A DNA stretch of 23,641 nt, from assembly GCA_910587175.1 (NCBI GenBank), contig CAJULH010000032.1, forward strand, positions 1 to 23,641. The letters are read 5' to 3'. The stretch is from Candidatus Gastranaerophilales bacterium. GTDB taxonomy: Bacteria > Cyanobacteriota > Vampirovibrionia > Gastranaerophilales > Gastranaerophilaceae. Under the pieces are notes generated by a model. The model saw nothing but the letters and a program-made list of their open reading frames with translations. It did no database searches and was not told the DNA's origin. Shown here piece after piece: positions 16,386 to 23,537 of this stretch. Each line of letters starts with the position of its first letter. Position 1 is the stretch's first letter. Both the position numbers and the translations under genes were made by a program.

Positions 16386-16446
16386 AACAATTTTTAAAGT
16401 ATTTTAAGGTTAAATATTGTAACAATTTTCTTTTAAAAACAATTTT
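16386..16446 (+). repeat. three direct copies of AACAATTTT before the ankyrin-like gene
   Basis: Copies lie at 16386-16394, 16421-16429 and 16438-16446, with starts 35 and 17 bases apart. A shorter AACAATT occurs near 16495. They lie between the divergent enolase and 16514 genes and may be binding sites, although the region is so AT-rich that chance is a real alternative. Confidence 0.3.
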
Positions 16447-16513
16447 GCCCGTTAAAATAAATTTTCTTTGGTTTTAAATATTCAAAAAGCATTAACAATT
16501 AGAGAAAGAGAAT

Positions 16514-17131
16514 ATGAGAATATTACCCGTTGCATTTGGATACAATATCCAAAAAATGCCTGCAAGGCTTCAAAATAACAATTTATCCTTAAGAGAAAGC
16601 GCAAATATTGATACTGTATCTTTTAGCGGTAACAAGAAAAAAGAGGCAAGAAAAACCTATGAAAAGCTTGTGACAAGTGTTTCAGATGATACTTTATATT
16701 CAGAGTCTCCGATAGGTGTAAAAGATATCGGGTTTTTGCTTAAATTAAACAAAAAAGATTTTAAAGACATAATTACAAAGCCTGTAGAATGTAAAACTTC
16801 TTCCGGAAGAAAATGTGAATCGACTGTGTTTTTCTATACGGATGCCCCTGCAACAGAAAAACTTTTAAATAAATTGGATGATAAAAAAGCCACATTAGAT
16901 ATATTAAAAGTTCAAAAGGGATGGAGGGGAACAACTGCTCTGCATGCTGCAGTGTATTCAGAGGATGTTGCCAAGGTTGATACCATTTGTACTTCCGTAA
17001 GTAAAAAAGGAGTACGCGAACTAATGAGGCTGCATGATATGGATGATGATCCATTGGAAGCAGCAATACCTGTTTCTTCCAAGATATATAATATTTTAAG
17101 GTCATATTTAAGCATAGCATTGCGTAAATAA
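16514..17131 (+). CDS. small ankyrin-repeat-like orphan protein
   Basis: A 205-residue protein without signal peptide or membrane segment. I do not recognise its family. The first about 40 residues are low in conserved structure and end in the motif VSFSGN (35-40), which resembles FKGN at residues 25-28 of the 3297 protein. The middle is charged and lysine-rich. Near 138-175, GTTALHAAVYSEDVAKVDTI matches the start and first helix pair of an ankyrin repeat (G-TALH-A). HDMDDDPLEAAIP after it could be a second degenerate repeat. Ankyrin repeats mediate protein-protein binding, so a partner-binding role is the most that can be inferred. The Shine-Dalgarno is weak (AGAAAGAG). Its stop codon lies inside the 5' arm of an AT-only inverted repeat. 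Confidence 0.7.
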   Translation: MRILPVAFGYNIQKMPARLQNNNLSLRESANIDTVSFSGNKKKEARKTYEKLVTSVSDDTLYSESPIGVKDIGFLLKLNKKDFKDIITKPVECKTSSGRKCESTVFFYTDAPATEKLLNKLDDKKATLDILKVQKGWRGTTALHAAVYSEDVAKVDTICTSVSKKGVRELMRLHDMDDDPLEAAIPVSSKIYNILRSYLSIALRK

Positions 17132-17148
17132 ACAAAAACGTTTATTTA
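17125..17148 (+). terminator. AT-only hairpin at the end of the ankyrin-like gene
   Basis: TAAATAAAC (17125-17133) and GTTTATTTA (17140-17148) pair perfectly over 9 bases around a 6-base loop and include the stop codon. There is no T-run and only one G-C pair, so it is a weak terminator at best. It may instead protect the 3' end or be a binding site. Confidence 0.3.
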
Positions 17149-17210
17149 AGATGTGTTTCTTTAGATATAAAGATTGTATTAAAAAAAGCAATTTTTAAAA
17201 TTTTTTATTT

Positions 17211-17216
17211 TATAAT
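17211..17216 (+). promoter_or_regulatory. candidate -10 element before the HEAT-like gene
   Basis: A perfect TATAAT lies 40 bases before the ATG at 17257, at a sensible distance for a short leader. No good -35 is seen at the proper spacing, and the surrounding 50 bases are nearly all A and T. Confidence 0.35.
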
Positions 17217-17256
17217 TCTTAAAAAGAAGAGAAGGAACCTTTAAAAAGGAGAAAAG

Positions 17257-17577
17257 ATGCAAGCAGTACTTACAAGCAATGTTAATGTTGAATACAATCT
17301 AAACCAAACATTGGAAAGACTTTTTAATGATTTGGATACTGCAGATAATATGACAAAAAATGCAATCGAAAATGATATTGTAAAATTTGGTGCTGAAGCT
17401 GCAGATTATCTTGTAAACAAGGTAAGGACTGCAAAAGGCGCCCAAAGAGGCGTTGCTGCGATGAGTCTTATCAGAATCGGGGAAGAATCCATTAAGCCTT
17501 TAAAAGAAGAAGCCATGAAAGACAGCAGTTTTCAATGGATTGCAAACTATTTGATAAGAGAAATTTCAGGCAGATAA
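17257..17577 (+). CDS. small HEAT-repeat-like protein
   Basis: A 106-residue all-helical, soluble protein. Residues about 45-100 have the alternation of HEAT/PBS-lyase-type repeats: VKFGAEAADYLVNKVRTA, then QRGVAAMSLIRIGEESIKPL and KEEAMKDSSFQWIANYLIRE. The pattern of an A-helix, R-x2-A-A/M-x-L-I-R-I-G, and I-x-P-L is characteristic. Such proteins act as scaffolds or, in the cyanobacterial lineage, as phycobilin-lyase relatives, but nothing indicates a lyase here. A strong AGGAG lies 6 bases before the ATG. The gene has its own likely promoter and a hairpin terminator after it, so it seems to be a single-gene unit. Confidence 0.7.
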   Translation: MQAVLTSNVNVEYNLNQTLERLFNDLDTADNMTKNAIENDIVKFGAEAADYLVNKVRTAKGAQRGVAAMSLIRIGEESIKPLKEEAMKDSSFQWIANYLIREISGR

Positions 17578-17653
17578 TCTTTTCGTCTAATAATAAAAAT
17601 TAAAATAATCCAAATAAATAGTCATTTTTGGCAATGAAGATAACTTTACCAGG

Positions 17654-17693
17654 GTGCATAATTCATTTAAAGACAATGAAATATGCACTTTTT
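17654..17693 (+). terminator. hairpin with T-run between the HEAT-like and SLH genes
   Basis: The arms at 17654-17667 and 17675-17688 are 14 bases each with two mismatches around a 7-base loop, followed by five T residues. It lies 76 bases after the HEAT-like stop and 49 before the SLH start. It therefore ends the former or acts as an attenuator for the latter. Confidence 0.65.
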
Positions 17694-17741
17694 GCATTTT
17701 TAAAAAGTAATAAAGTTAATCTTTAATTTAAAGGAGGAAAG

Positions 17742-19745
17742 ATGACTATTAAAAAATTCGTATTAACTGCAACAGCTGTAGCAACGGTGTTTGCGTTTAC
17801 AGTGCCCGTAAGCTTTGCAGCATGTTCTACAGGGGCAGCTTGTCCTATAGAATCTGTACAAAAAGTAAACCCTTCTACAGCAACATGCTCAAAATGCAAA
17901 TCTGCAATGGATGCTTGCAAATGTAAAAAAAAGAAAAGTTTCAATTTTTTCAAAAGAAACAAGTGCAACCCCTGCGAAACGGGAGCAGCAGCACCATGCG
18001 ATCCTTGCAAAGTAAAGAAAAATGATTGTGACCCTTGTAAAAAGGACCCATGCGACAAGCCAAAATGTGACAAATGTTCTACAGGCTTAGGCTCAAGCTG
18101 TCTTAACCAAAGAACGCACTCAAATATGCAGGTTTATGCATACCCGGGTGCAATTTATTCACCTGCAAACGTAGCTGTGACTGGTGAAGCTACAAACAAT
18201 TCAGTAGTTTCAGATCAAACTATTGCTGAAATTCCTATTACCCCCGGTGTTCGTTTATCAGATGATTGTGTAACAGGCGCTGCGGCTCCTATTATCGATC
18301 CTGCTTTACTTCCGCCGAAAGAAGATTGCTGCCCGGGAGCTGATGTACAGTCTCCAAACTCAATGCAGGCAATCTATAAAGAAATGGAAAAATGTGATCC
18401 TTGCATGACATCAAAGAAAGACTGCGGTTGTGCAACCGGAGGTGCAAGCCACCTTGGTCAAACATATCCTGATGTTCCGGACAGATACTGGGCTTCAGCA
18501 GATATCAACCGTTTAACAGACCAATGCGTTGTTGTAGGTTATCCTGACGATTTGTTTAAACCAAACAGAAACGTAACAAGAGCTGAAATGGCAGCTATGG
18601 TAGTAAAAGGTTTCAATCTTGAATCTACACAGATGACTGATGCAGGAAACTTTGCTGACGTTCCATACAGCCACTGGGCTCATGACTTCATCAACAAAGG
18701 TGTAAGCGCTGATATGCTTGCAGGTCATTCTTCAAATAAATTCTTACCTGAAAACCATATTACAAGAGCAGAAGCTTTAACAATCATGTCTAAAGGTTTA
18801 AAATGTCCTATGGACAATTGCAAAGCTGAAGAAATTCTTGCTAAATTCAGAGACGGTGCTCAGGTTCCAAACTGGGCAAGAGAATGTGTAGCAAAAGCTA
18901 TAGATGTTGGTGCTCTTAAAGATTCAAAAACTTCTGATTTAATCAGACCGAATGAAAATGCTACAAGGGCAGAAATTGCAACAATGCTTCAAAACACAAG
19001 AATTGCAGGCGGATATGACAAAAATGCTCCTGAAATGACAGCTATGGGACCTGCTAAGACAACTTTTGTTGAAAAAGAAACTCCTGTTTGCATTCCTACT
19101 CTTCAATTGACTATGAAAGACCAGGTAAATGCTAAGAATGCTAACGTTGGCGAACAGTTTGCAGCAGAAACTACCCATGAAATTACAATTAACGGTGTAA
19201 CTTATCCTTGCGGAAGCCGTGTAAATGGTAAAATCACTGAAGTTATAAGACCGTCTAAATGTAACCCTGGTGCAATCAAACTTTCATTCACTGAAATTGT
19301 TGGCTGCGACGGATGCAAACAAATTCTTCCAAAACAGGTATTAACAGCTAAAGTTGAAAAATGCAAAGATGTTAACCCTGTTGTAAGATTAATCCAAATG
19401 CCGTTCACATTTGTAGGTTCTACACTTGGTTTGGCAGGACGTACAGTTGGTGGTGCTGCAATAGGCTTAAGCAACGCTGTTGAAGGCTTATTTGACCAGG
19501 TTGGTACCGGTACCGGTGAAATCCTTTCAGGACAATTTAAAGCTGGCGGCAGAAGCTACATCGACGGTATCAAGACAACTGTTAAGGCTCCTGTGGATAT
19601 CGTAAGAACTGCAGCTGTTGGTACAGCAGGCTTATTTAATAACACTGTTGATGAAATTGCTTACGTTGTAGACGGTGCAGGCAACAGAATCACAAGAGTG
19701 AACCCGAAAGATAAAATGACCATTGCTTTTGGTAACAATAAATAA
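17742..19745 (+). CDS. secreted S-layer-homology protein with cysteine-rich N-terminal region
   Basis: A 667-residue exported protein. Residues 1-26 are a signal peptide; FAAC at 25-28 leaves lipoprotein processing possible but unlikely. Residues 28-230 contain 23 cysteines, with a C-x-T-G motif at 28, 78, 112, 176 and 230, and D-P-C-K/D repeats near 87-105. Three SLH domains follow (about 241-300, 303-360 and 365-425), each with W near the middle and a TRAE motif (NVTRAEMAAMV, HITRAEALTIM, NATRAEIATML). SLH domains bind secondary cell-wall polymer or peptidoglycan. A beta-type domain (about 450-545, with PCGSRVNGKITEVI) precedes a glycine/alanine-rich helical segment (about 555-640). It lacks the OprB-type barrel of cyanobacterial SLH porins. 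AAAGGAGGAAAG gives a near-perfect Shine-Dalgarno, suggesting high expression. Its role is probably outer-envelope attachment. Confidence 0.85.
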   Translation: MTIKKFVLTATAVATVFAFTVPVSFAACSTGAACPIESVQKVNPSTATCSKCKSAMDACKCKKKKSFNFFKRNKCNPCETGAAAPCDPCKVKKNDCDPCKKDPCDKPKCDKCSTGLGSSCLNQRTHSNMQVYAYPGAIYSPANVAVTGEATNNSVVSDQTIAEIPITPGVRLSDDCVTGAAAPIIDPALLPPKEDCCPGADVQSPNSMQAIYKEMEKCDPCMTSKKDCGCATGGASHLGQTYPDVPDRYWASADINRLTDQCVVVGYPDDLFKPNRNVTRAEMAAMVVKGFNLESTQMTDAGNFADVPYSHWAHDFINKGVSADMLAGHSSNKFLPENHITRAEALTIMSKGLKCPMDNCKAEEILAKFRDGAQVPNWARECVAKAIDVGALKDSKTSDLIRPNENATRAEIATMLQNTRIAGGYDKNAPEMTAMGPAKTTFVEKETPVCIPTLQLTMKDQVNAKNANVGEQFAAETTHEITINGVTYPCGSRVNGKITEVIRPSKCNPGAIKLSFTEIVGCDGCKQILPKQVLTAKVEKCKDVNPVVRLIQMPFTFVGSTLGLAGRTVGGAAIGLSNAVEGLFDQVGTGTGEILSGQFKAGGRSYIDGIKTTVKAPVDIVRTAAVGTAGLFNNTVDEIAYVVDGAGNRITRVNPKDKMTIAFGNNK

Positions 19746-20035
19746 AGCGCGCTCTTGATGAGTGGAAACCAATAACCCTTATTTTTAAGGGACCATGATA
19801 TCAACAAGCGAAAAGACCGGATGTATTTCCGGTCTTTTTGTTGCAGAATTTTTTTACAGATTGATATTGCTTGTATGGTATTTTATTGAATATTGCAAAA
19901 GCTATATTGATACATAAGGAAACCGAATACCTGCATACCGGCATGAAAATATTGTACCAAAAGGCGAATGCTAAACTTTGAAGTTTTTAAACTTGAAAAG
20001 AGCGAATAACAAATACAGCAAGATTTAGTTCTTGC
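19746..20035. other. intergenic stretch after the SLH gene
   Basis: The first 95 bases hold a small hairpin (CCCTTA 19776-19781 with TAAGGG 19786-19791) and then the strong terminator listed separately. The remaining roughly 195 bases before the convergent PAP2 gene are AT-rich. They hold an open stretch of 38 codons (19865-19981) without a start codon, and a weak GCAAG/CTTGC hairpin near 20018-20035 that could mark the end of the minus-strand operon. Confidence 0.5.
19811..19839 (+). terminator. Rho-independent terminator of the SLH gene
   Basis: AAAGACCGGA (19812-19821) pairs perfectly with TCCGGTCTTT (19828-19837) over a 6-base loop and ends in a T-run. The outer stem AAAGACC/GGTCTTT is the same as in the HU terminator. 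Confidence 0.93.
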
Positions 20036-20524
20036 TTATTTCAAAAACGCTAAAAATCCGATATTTGGCATTACAAAATGTATCCAAAGAGCGCAGGAAA
20101 CTCCTAAAAGCGAACCCATAAATACTTCAAAAGGTGTGTGCCCCAAGAGTTCTTTTAGAACCTCATATGGTTTGGTTTGATTTGTATGTTCTATAATTTC
20201 ACCAACAAGCCTGTTTAATGTTGCAGCGGTTTTTCCTGCTGCGCGCCTTAAGCCTGCAGCATCCTGTAATACAACCAAAGCAAAACCAAAAGCTATTGCA
20301 AAAGAAACAGATGCAAAGCCTTCAATAAGTCCTACGGAAGCCGAAAGACTAATAACTCCTGCTGAATGGGAACTTGGCATGCCGCCCGTTGTTGTAAATA
20401 TTTTAAAGTTTATTTTTTTGTGGGTTAAAAAATAGAAAATAACCTTTAAAATTTGTGCAAAACATGCGCTTGCAAGTCCTGTAAATATAGCCTCGTATCC
20501 CGTATTATAGAACAATTTTTCCAT
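20036..20524 (-). CDS. divergent PAP2-family membrane phosphatase (YuiD-like)
   Basis: A 162-residue integral membrane protein of the divergent PAP2 group, with four or five hydrophobic segments. Conserved motifs are TTTGGMPSSHSAGVISLSA (residues 44-62, the SSH element of PAP2 enzymes), LQDAAGLRRAAGKTAATLN (87-104) and the group-specific LKELLGHTPFEVFMGSLLG (123-141). Related proteins in plants and cyanobacteria are poorly characterised, and a lipid-phosphate or prenyl-diphosphate phosphatase role is inferred from the motif. Its start overlaps the Shine-Dalgarno AAAAGG, which includes the stop of the polyprenyl synthase gene five bases upstream. The tight coupling to a prenyl diphosphate producer supports a prenyl-phosphate substrate. 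Confidence 0.9.
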   Translation of the reverse strand: MEKLFYNTGYEAIFTGLASACFAQILKVIFYFLTHKKINFKIFTTTGGMPSSHSAGVISLSASVGLIEGFASVSFAIAFGFALVVLQDAAGLRRAAGKTAATLNRLVGEIIEHTNQTKPYEVLKELLGHTPFEVFMGSLLGVSCALWIHFVMPNIGFLAFLK

Positions 20525-20529
20525 ACCTT

Positions 20530-21411
20530 TTATTTTAGCGAATCAATAATTTTTTGTAATACTTCTGTTTTCATATTGTATTTTTCAAGTATACCATAAC
20601 ATTTTTGAATTATATCGTTTAATTTTTCTTTAGATTTTTCCACGCCAAAAATTGTTACATAAGTGGATTTATTAGAGTTTTCGTCCTTGCCTGTGGTTTT
20701 TCCCATTTCTTCTGTTGTGGATGTGACATCTAAAATATCATCCTTTATCTGGAAAGCGAGTCCGAATTTTTCGCCAAATTCTTTTATTGCTTCAATTTGC
20801 TTTTCATCCGCCCCGCCTAAAATTGCTCCTGAAACAAGGGAAAATTTAAAAAGTGCACCCGTTTTATATTTGTGGATAAAATTCAGGTGTTCTAAGGAAA
20901 TTTTTTCATTTTTGTTTTCAGCCTCAATATCTGCTGTCTGACCGCCCACAATGCCGAATGCGCCTGCTGCAATTGAATATTCATACAATAATTTTACAAT
21001 TCTGTCAAAAGATATGGTCTTTGGAGTTTTTTCTATTATAATCTGCGGAGCAAAAGAGATTAATGCATCTCCTGCAAGGGTTGCAATAGCTTCCCCGTAT
21101 ACTTTATGGTTAGAAGGTTTTCCGCGTCTCAAATCATCATTATCCATGCAGGGAAGGTCATCATGGATTAAACTTTGCGCATGGAGCATTTCAATAGCGC
21201 ATGCTGTCGGGATTGCAGCTTCATAGTTTCCTGAAAATATTCTGCATGCTTCAAGGCAAAATATCGCCCTTAAACGCTTTCCGCCAAGACAAACTGTATA
21301 TTTCATAGATTCTATAACATCTCTAAAAAGCTTATATTCAGGGTTTTTGAGCCTTTCGTCAAAATATTTTTCAAGATTTTCTTCAACAGTTTTTTTATAT
21401 GTTTCAATCAT
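20530..21411 (-). CDS. ispA: trans-polyprenyl diphosphate synthase (farnesyl/geranylgeranyl type)
   Basis: A 293-residue cytoplasmic enzyme that condenses isopentenyl diphosphate with allylic diphosphates. Its length and motifs match IspA/CrtE-type short-chain synthases. The GGKRLR substrate-binding segment lies at 43-48. The first aspartate-rich motif is DDLPCMD (84-90, the bacterial DDx4D form), followed by RRGKPSNHKVYG (95-106) and AGDALIS (113-119). GGQTADI lies near 156-162, KTGALF at 183-188, and the second aspartate motif is QIKDDILD (221-228). Product length (C15 or C20) cannot be fixed, and the symbol is given for the family. ATG at 21411 overlaps the rsgA stop by 8 bases, with GGAG 7 bases upstream inside rsgA. 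It is followed at once by the PAP2-like gene, all in one operon. Confidence 0.92.
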   Translation of the reverse strand: MIETYKKTVEENLEKYFDERLKNPEYKLFRDVIESMKYTVCLGGKRLRAIFCLEACRIFSGNYEAAIPTACAIEMLHAQSLIHDDLPCMDNDDLRRGKPSNHKVYGEAIATLAGDALISFAPQIIIEKTPKTISFDRIVKLLYEYSIAAGAFGIVGGQTADIEAENKNEKISLEHLNFIHKYKTGALFKFSLVSGAILGGADEKQIEAIKEFGEKFGLAFQIKDDILDVTSTTEEMGKTTGKDENSNKSTYVTIFGVEKSKEKLNDIIQKCYGILEKYNMKTEVLQKIIDSLK

Positions 21412-22459
21412 CCGGATTCTCCATCTCGTCAGGGTTGTCTAAAATATTGTTTAAAAGGTTTTTTGTGGTTTGGTTTATTTTCCTTCTTGAATGGGCGCGC
21501 TTTTTTGTGCTTATTTTTGCAAAGTCTTTGTTATTATTGGTTTTTGAGCCGGTTTCTTCCTTTGTTCCTTCGTATGTAACTTTTTCTTTATATTTTTTTG
21601 TCTCTTCCAAAAATTCCAGATAGCTTTCATATCTTGAAATATCAATGTTATCAAGGTTTTTTATAACATTGCAGTCATCATCTTCTTCTAAAACATGCAA
21701 ACAATCAGAATACCGGCATCCGTTTTTATATTTTTTTATTTCATCAAAATAATCTCCAAGGTCTTTCGGGAGAATAAAATCGAAGGTAAGTTTTGAAAAG
21801 CCCGGTGTATCAATTATTTTAAAATCCGGAAAATCTAATATTTCGCAGTGTCTTGTTGTATGCACCCCTCTTTTTAGTTTATCGCTGACAGTTTTGGTTT
21901 TCAGGTTAAAATCCGGGTTCAGGGCATTTAAAATAGAGCTTTTGCCCACACCAGACTGACCGGTCAGCGCAATGGTTTTTCCTTTTATAAGGTTTTTAAG
22001 TTCACAAAGTCCGTCTTTATTTAAAGCGGATGTAAAAACTATTTCATATCCAAGAGGCTTATAGATATTTGAAATTTTTTCCCTCATAACTGAAAGTTCG
22101 GCTTCATTTGTCAAATCATCTTTGTTGAAACACAAAAGAGCAGGAATATTATGATATTTAAGAAATGTTAAATATCTGTTTAACTGGATAAAATTTAACT
22201 CCGGTTCTAAAAGGGCTGAAACCACGACCATTAAATCCAAATTTGACACGGCAGGTCTTTTGCAGAGATTTTTCCTTTTTAAAATTTTTGCGATGGCATT
22301 TTCATTTTCAATTTCAACAAAATCCCCGACAACAATTCTTTCCTTTTTTTTCTTTAAAATTTCTCTTAGTTTGCACTCAATCAGTCTTGTATCGCCACTT
22401 TCCGTTTTTGGCATTACATAATAAAAATCTGAATGAATTTTATAAACCGTACCTATCAT
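21404..22459 (-). CDS. rsgA: ribosome small-subunit-dependent GTPase RsgA
   Basis: A 351-residue circularly permuted GTPase that helps mature and check the 30S subunit. After an N-terminal OB domain (MIGTVYKIHSDFYYV, then VGDFVEIE), the permuted order is seen: NKDD (G4, 112-115), SALNKDG (G5), the P-loop GQSGVGKSS (167-175), a TTRH switch segment and DTPGF (G3). A C-terminal zinc site has Cys248, Cys253, His255 and Cys263. A long basic, asparagine-rich tail of about 60 residues follows. I chose ATG at 22459 because it begins exactly like the family. The frame extends to a TTG at 22498, but the extra 13 residues have no counterpart and would push into the divergent accD promoter. The Shine-Dalgarno at 22459 is weak. 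The gene overlaps the next by 8 bases. Confidence 0.94.
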   Translation of the reverse strand: MIGTVYKIHSDFYYVMPKTESGDTRLIECKLREILKKKKERIVVGDFVEIENENAIAKILKRKNLCKRPAVSNLDLMVVVSALLEPELNFIQLNRYLTFLKYHNIPALLCFNKDDLTNEAELSVMREKISNIYKPLGYEIVFTSALNKDGLCELKNLIKGKTIALTGQSGVGKSSILNALNPDFNLKTKTVSDKLKRGVHTTRHCEILDFPDFKIIDTPGFSKLTFDFILPKDLGDYFDEIKKYKNGCRYSDCLHVLEEDDDCNVIKNLDNIDISRYESYLEFLEETKKYKEKVTYEGTKEETGSKTNNNKDFAKISTKKRAHSRRKINQTTKNLLNNILDNPDEMENPDD

Positions 22460-22492
22460 ATTTATTAAAATAATAGACAAATAATGCCCTTT

Positions 22493-22520
22493 TTGCAATT
22501 ATTTTCTATTATATTATAAT
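22493..22520 (+). promoter_or_regulatory. sigma70-type promoter of accD
   Basis: TTGCAA (22493-22498) and a perfect TATAAT (22515-22520) are 16 bases apart. The start would fall near 22527, giving a leader of about 40 bases before the accD ATG at 22566. Confidence 0.6.
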
Positions 22521-22565
22521 GTTTAGGTAACAAATATATTTTAGCTTGGGGAAGGTTAAATAAAT

Positions 22566-23486
22566 ATGACTCTTACAGATTGGTTTAATAAAAGAAAAGA
22601 GGCTCAGCAGCAGGCTCTTCGTGAAAATGATGTAGTGATTGATGATTCTGTAGGAAAGCTTTGGAGCCTTTGTTACAATTGTAATTCCCAACTGCCAAAG
22701 AAGGATTTGGAAAACAATGATATGGTTTGCCCGAATTGTGATTATCATTTTAGAATAGGCGCAAGGGCAAGGATAAAGCTTGTATTAGACAGCGGTACGT
22801 TTGAAGAGAGATATAAAAATATAACAGGGAAAGACCCTTTAAATTTTGTGGATACACAAAGCTATGCAAAAAGGCAAAAGGCTGCGAAAGAAAAATCAGA
22901 CCTGGATGAAGCTGTCATTACTGGTGTTGGAGAAATAGACGGACAGAGAGTTGCAGTTGCCGTTATGGATTTTGATTATATGGGCGGTTCCATGGGCTCT
23001 GTTGTGGGTGAAAAGGTAACAAGAATTATGGAAGATGCCCTCAGTGAAAAGATTCCTGTTATTGTATTTACAGCATCAGGCGGTGCCAGAATGCAGGAAT
23101 CAGCTCTAAGTCTTATGCAAATGGCAAAGACAAGCTGCGCTGTTGCAAAATTAAACGAAGCTAAGATTTTATACATAACAGTTTTGACAGAGCCTACATT
23201 TGGCGGTGTGACTGCAAGTTTTGGTACTTTAGGCGATATTATGATAGCAGAAAAAGGCGCAAGAATAGGCTTTGCAGGAAGAAGAGTAATTGAACAGACA
23301 ATTAAAGAAAAACTTCCTGCAGACTTCCAAACCGCAGAGTATCTTTTAAAGTACGGGCAGATTGATTTAATCGTTACAAGACATGAGATGAAGGAAAAAC
23401 TTTCAAAAATTATTGCTATGCATAATGCTGCCAAAAACAGTAAAACTGCAAACGCCAAAAGCGCAGCAGGTATGGCATCGAAATAA
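22566..23486 (+). CDS. accD: acetyl-CoA carboxylase carboxyltransferase subunit beta
   Basis: AccD with AccA transfers the carboxyl group from carboxybiotin to acetyl-CoA, making malonyl-CoA for fatty acid synthesis. The 306-residue length is normal. The N-terminal zinc ribbon has Cys36, Cys39, Cys55 and Cys58 (LWSLCYNCNSQLP, VCPNCDYHFRIGARARI). The crotonase-fold core includes MDFDYMGGSMGSVVGEK, the oxyanion-type VFTASGGARMQES, then TEPTFGGVTASFGTLGDI, GARIGFAGRRVIEQT, LPADFQTAEYLLKYGQIDLI, each as in the family. The last about 20 residues are a lysine/alanine/asparagine-rich tail. GGGGAAGG lies about 11 bases before the ATG. accA follows after 51 bases containing a short CCCGG/CCGGG hairpin without a T-run, so the pair is probably co-transcribed. 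Confidence 0.97.
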   Translation: MTLTDWFNKRKEAQQQALRENDVVIDDSVGKLWSLCYNCNSQLPKKDLENNDMVCPNCDYHFRIGARARIKLVLDSGTFEERYKNITGKDPLNFVDTQSYAKRQKAAKEKSDLDEAVITGVGEIDGQRVAVAVMDFDYMGGSMGSVVGEKVTRIMEDALSEKIPVIVFTASGGARMQESALSLMQMAKTSCAVAKLNEAKILYITVLTEPTFGGVTASFGTLGDIMIAEKGARIGFAGRRVIEQTIKEKLPADFQTAEYLLKYGQIDLIVTRHEMKEKLSKIIAMHNAAKNSKTANAKSAAGMASK

Positions 23487-23537
23487 TTATCCCGGGCATA
23501 AACCGGGGCAAGAAACAAACATTAAAGGAAATACGGC

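Noticed and set aside
19752..19775. Hammerhead-ribozyme-like core (TGATGAG ... GGAAACC) after the SLH gene
   Set aside because: There is no stem II between the two core segments and no matching flanking helices, so the resemblance is a short chance match.
19865..19981. Open stretch of 38 codons in the gap before the PAP2 gene
   Set aside because: It has no start codon at a useful position, no ribosome binding site and no recognisable similarity. Open runs of this length are expected by chance.
22460..22498. TTG start for RsgA giving 13 more residues
   Set aside because: The extra residues have no family counterpart, and the family-typical beginning is at ATG 22459. The TTG coincides with the accD -35 element.
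23491..23508. CCCGG/CCGGG hairpin between accD and accA as terminator
   Set aside because: The stem has only five pairs and no T-run follows. Termination here would separate two subunits needed in equal amounts.
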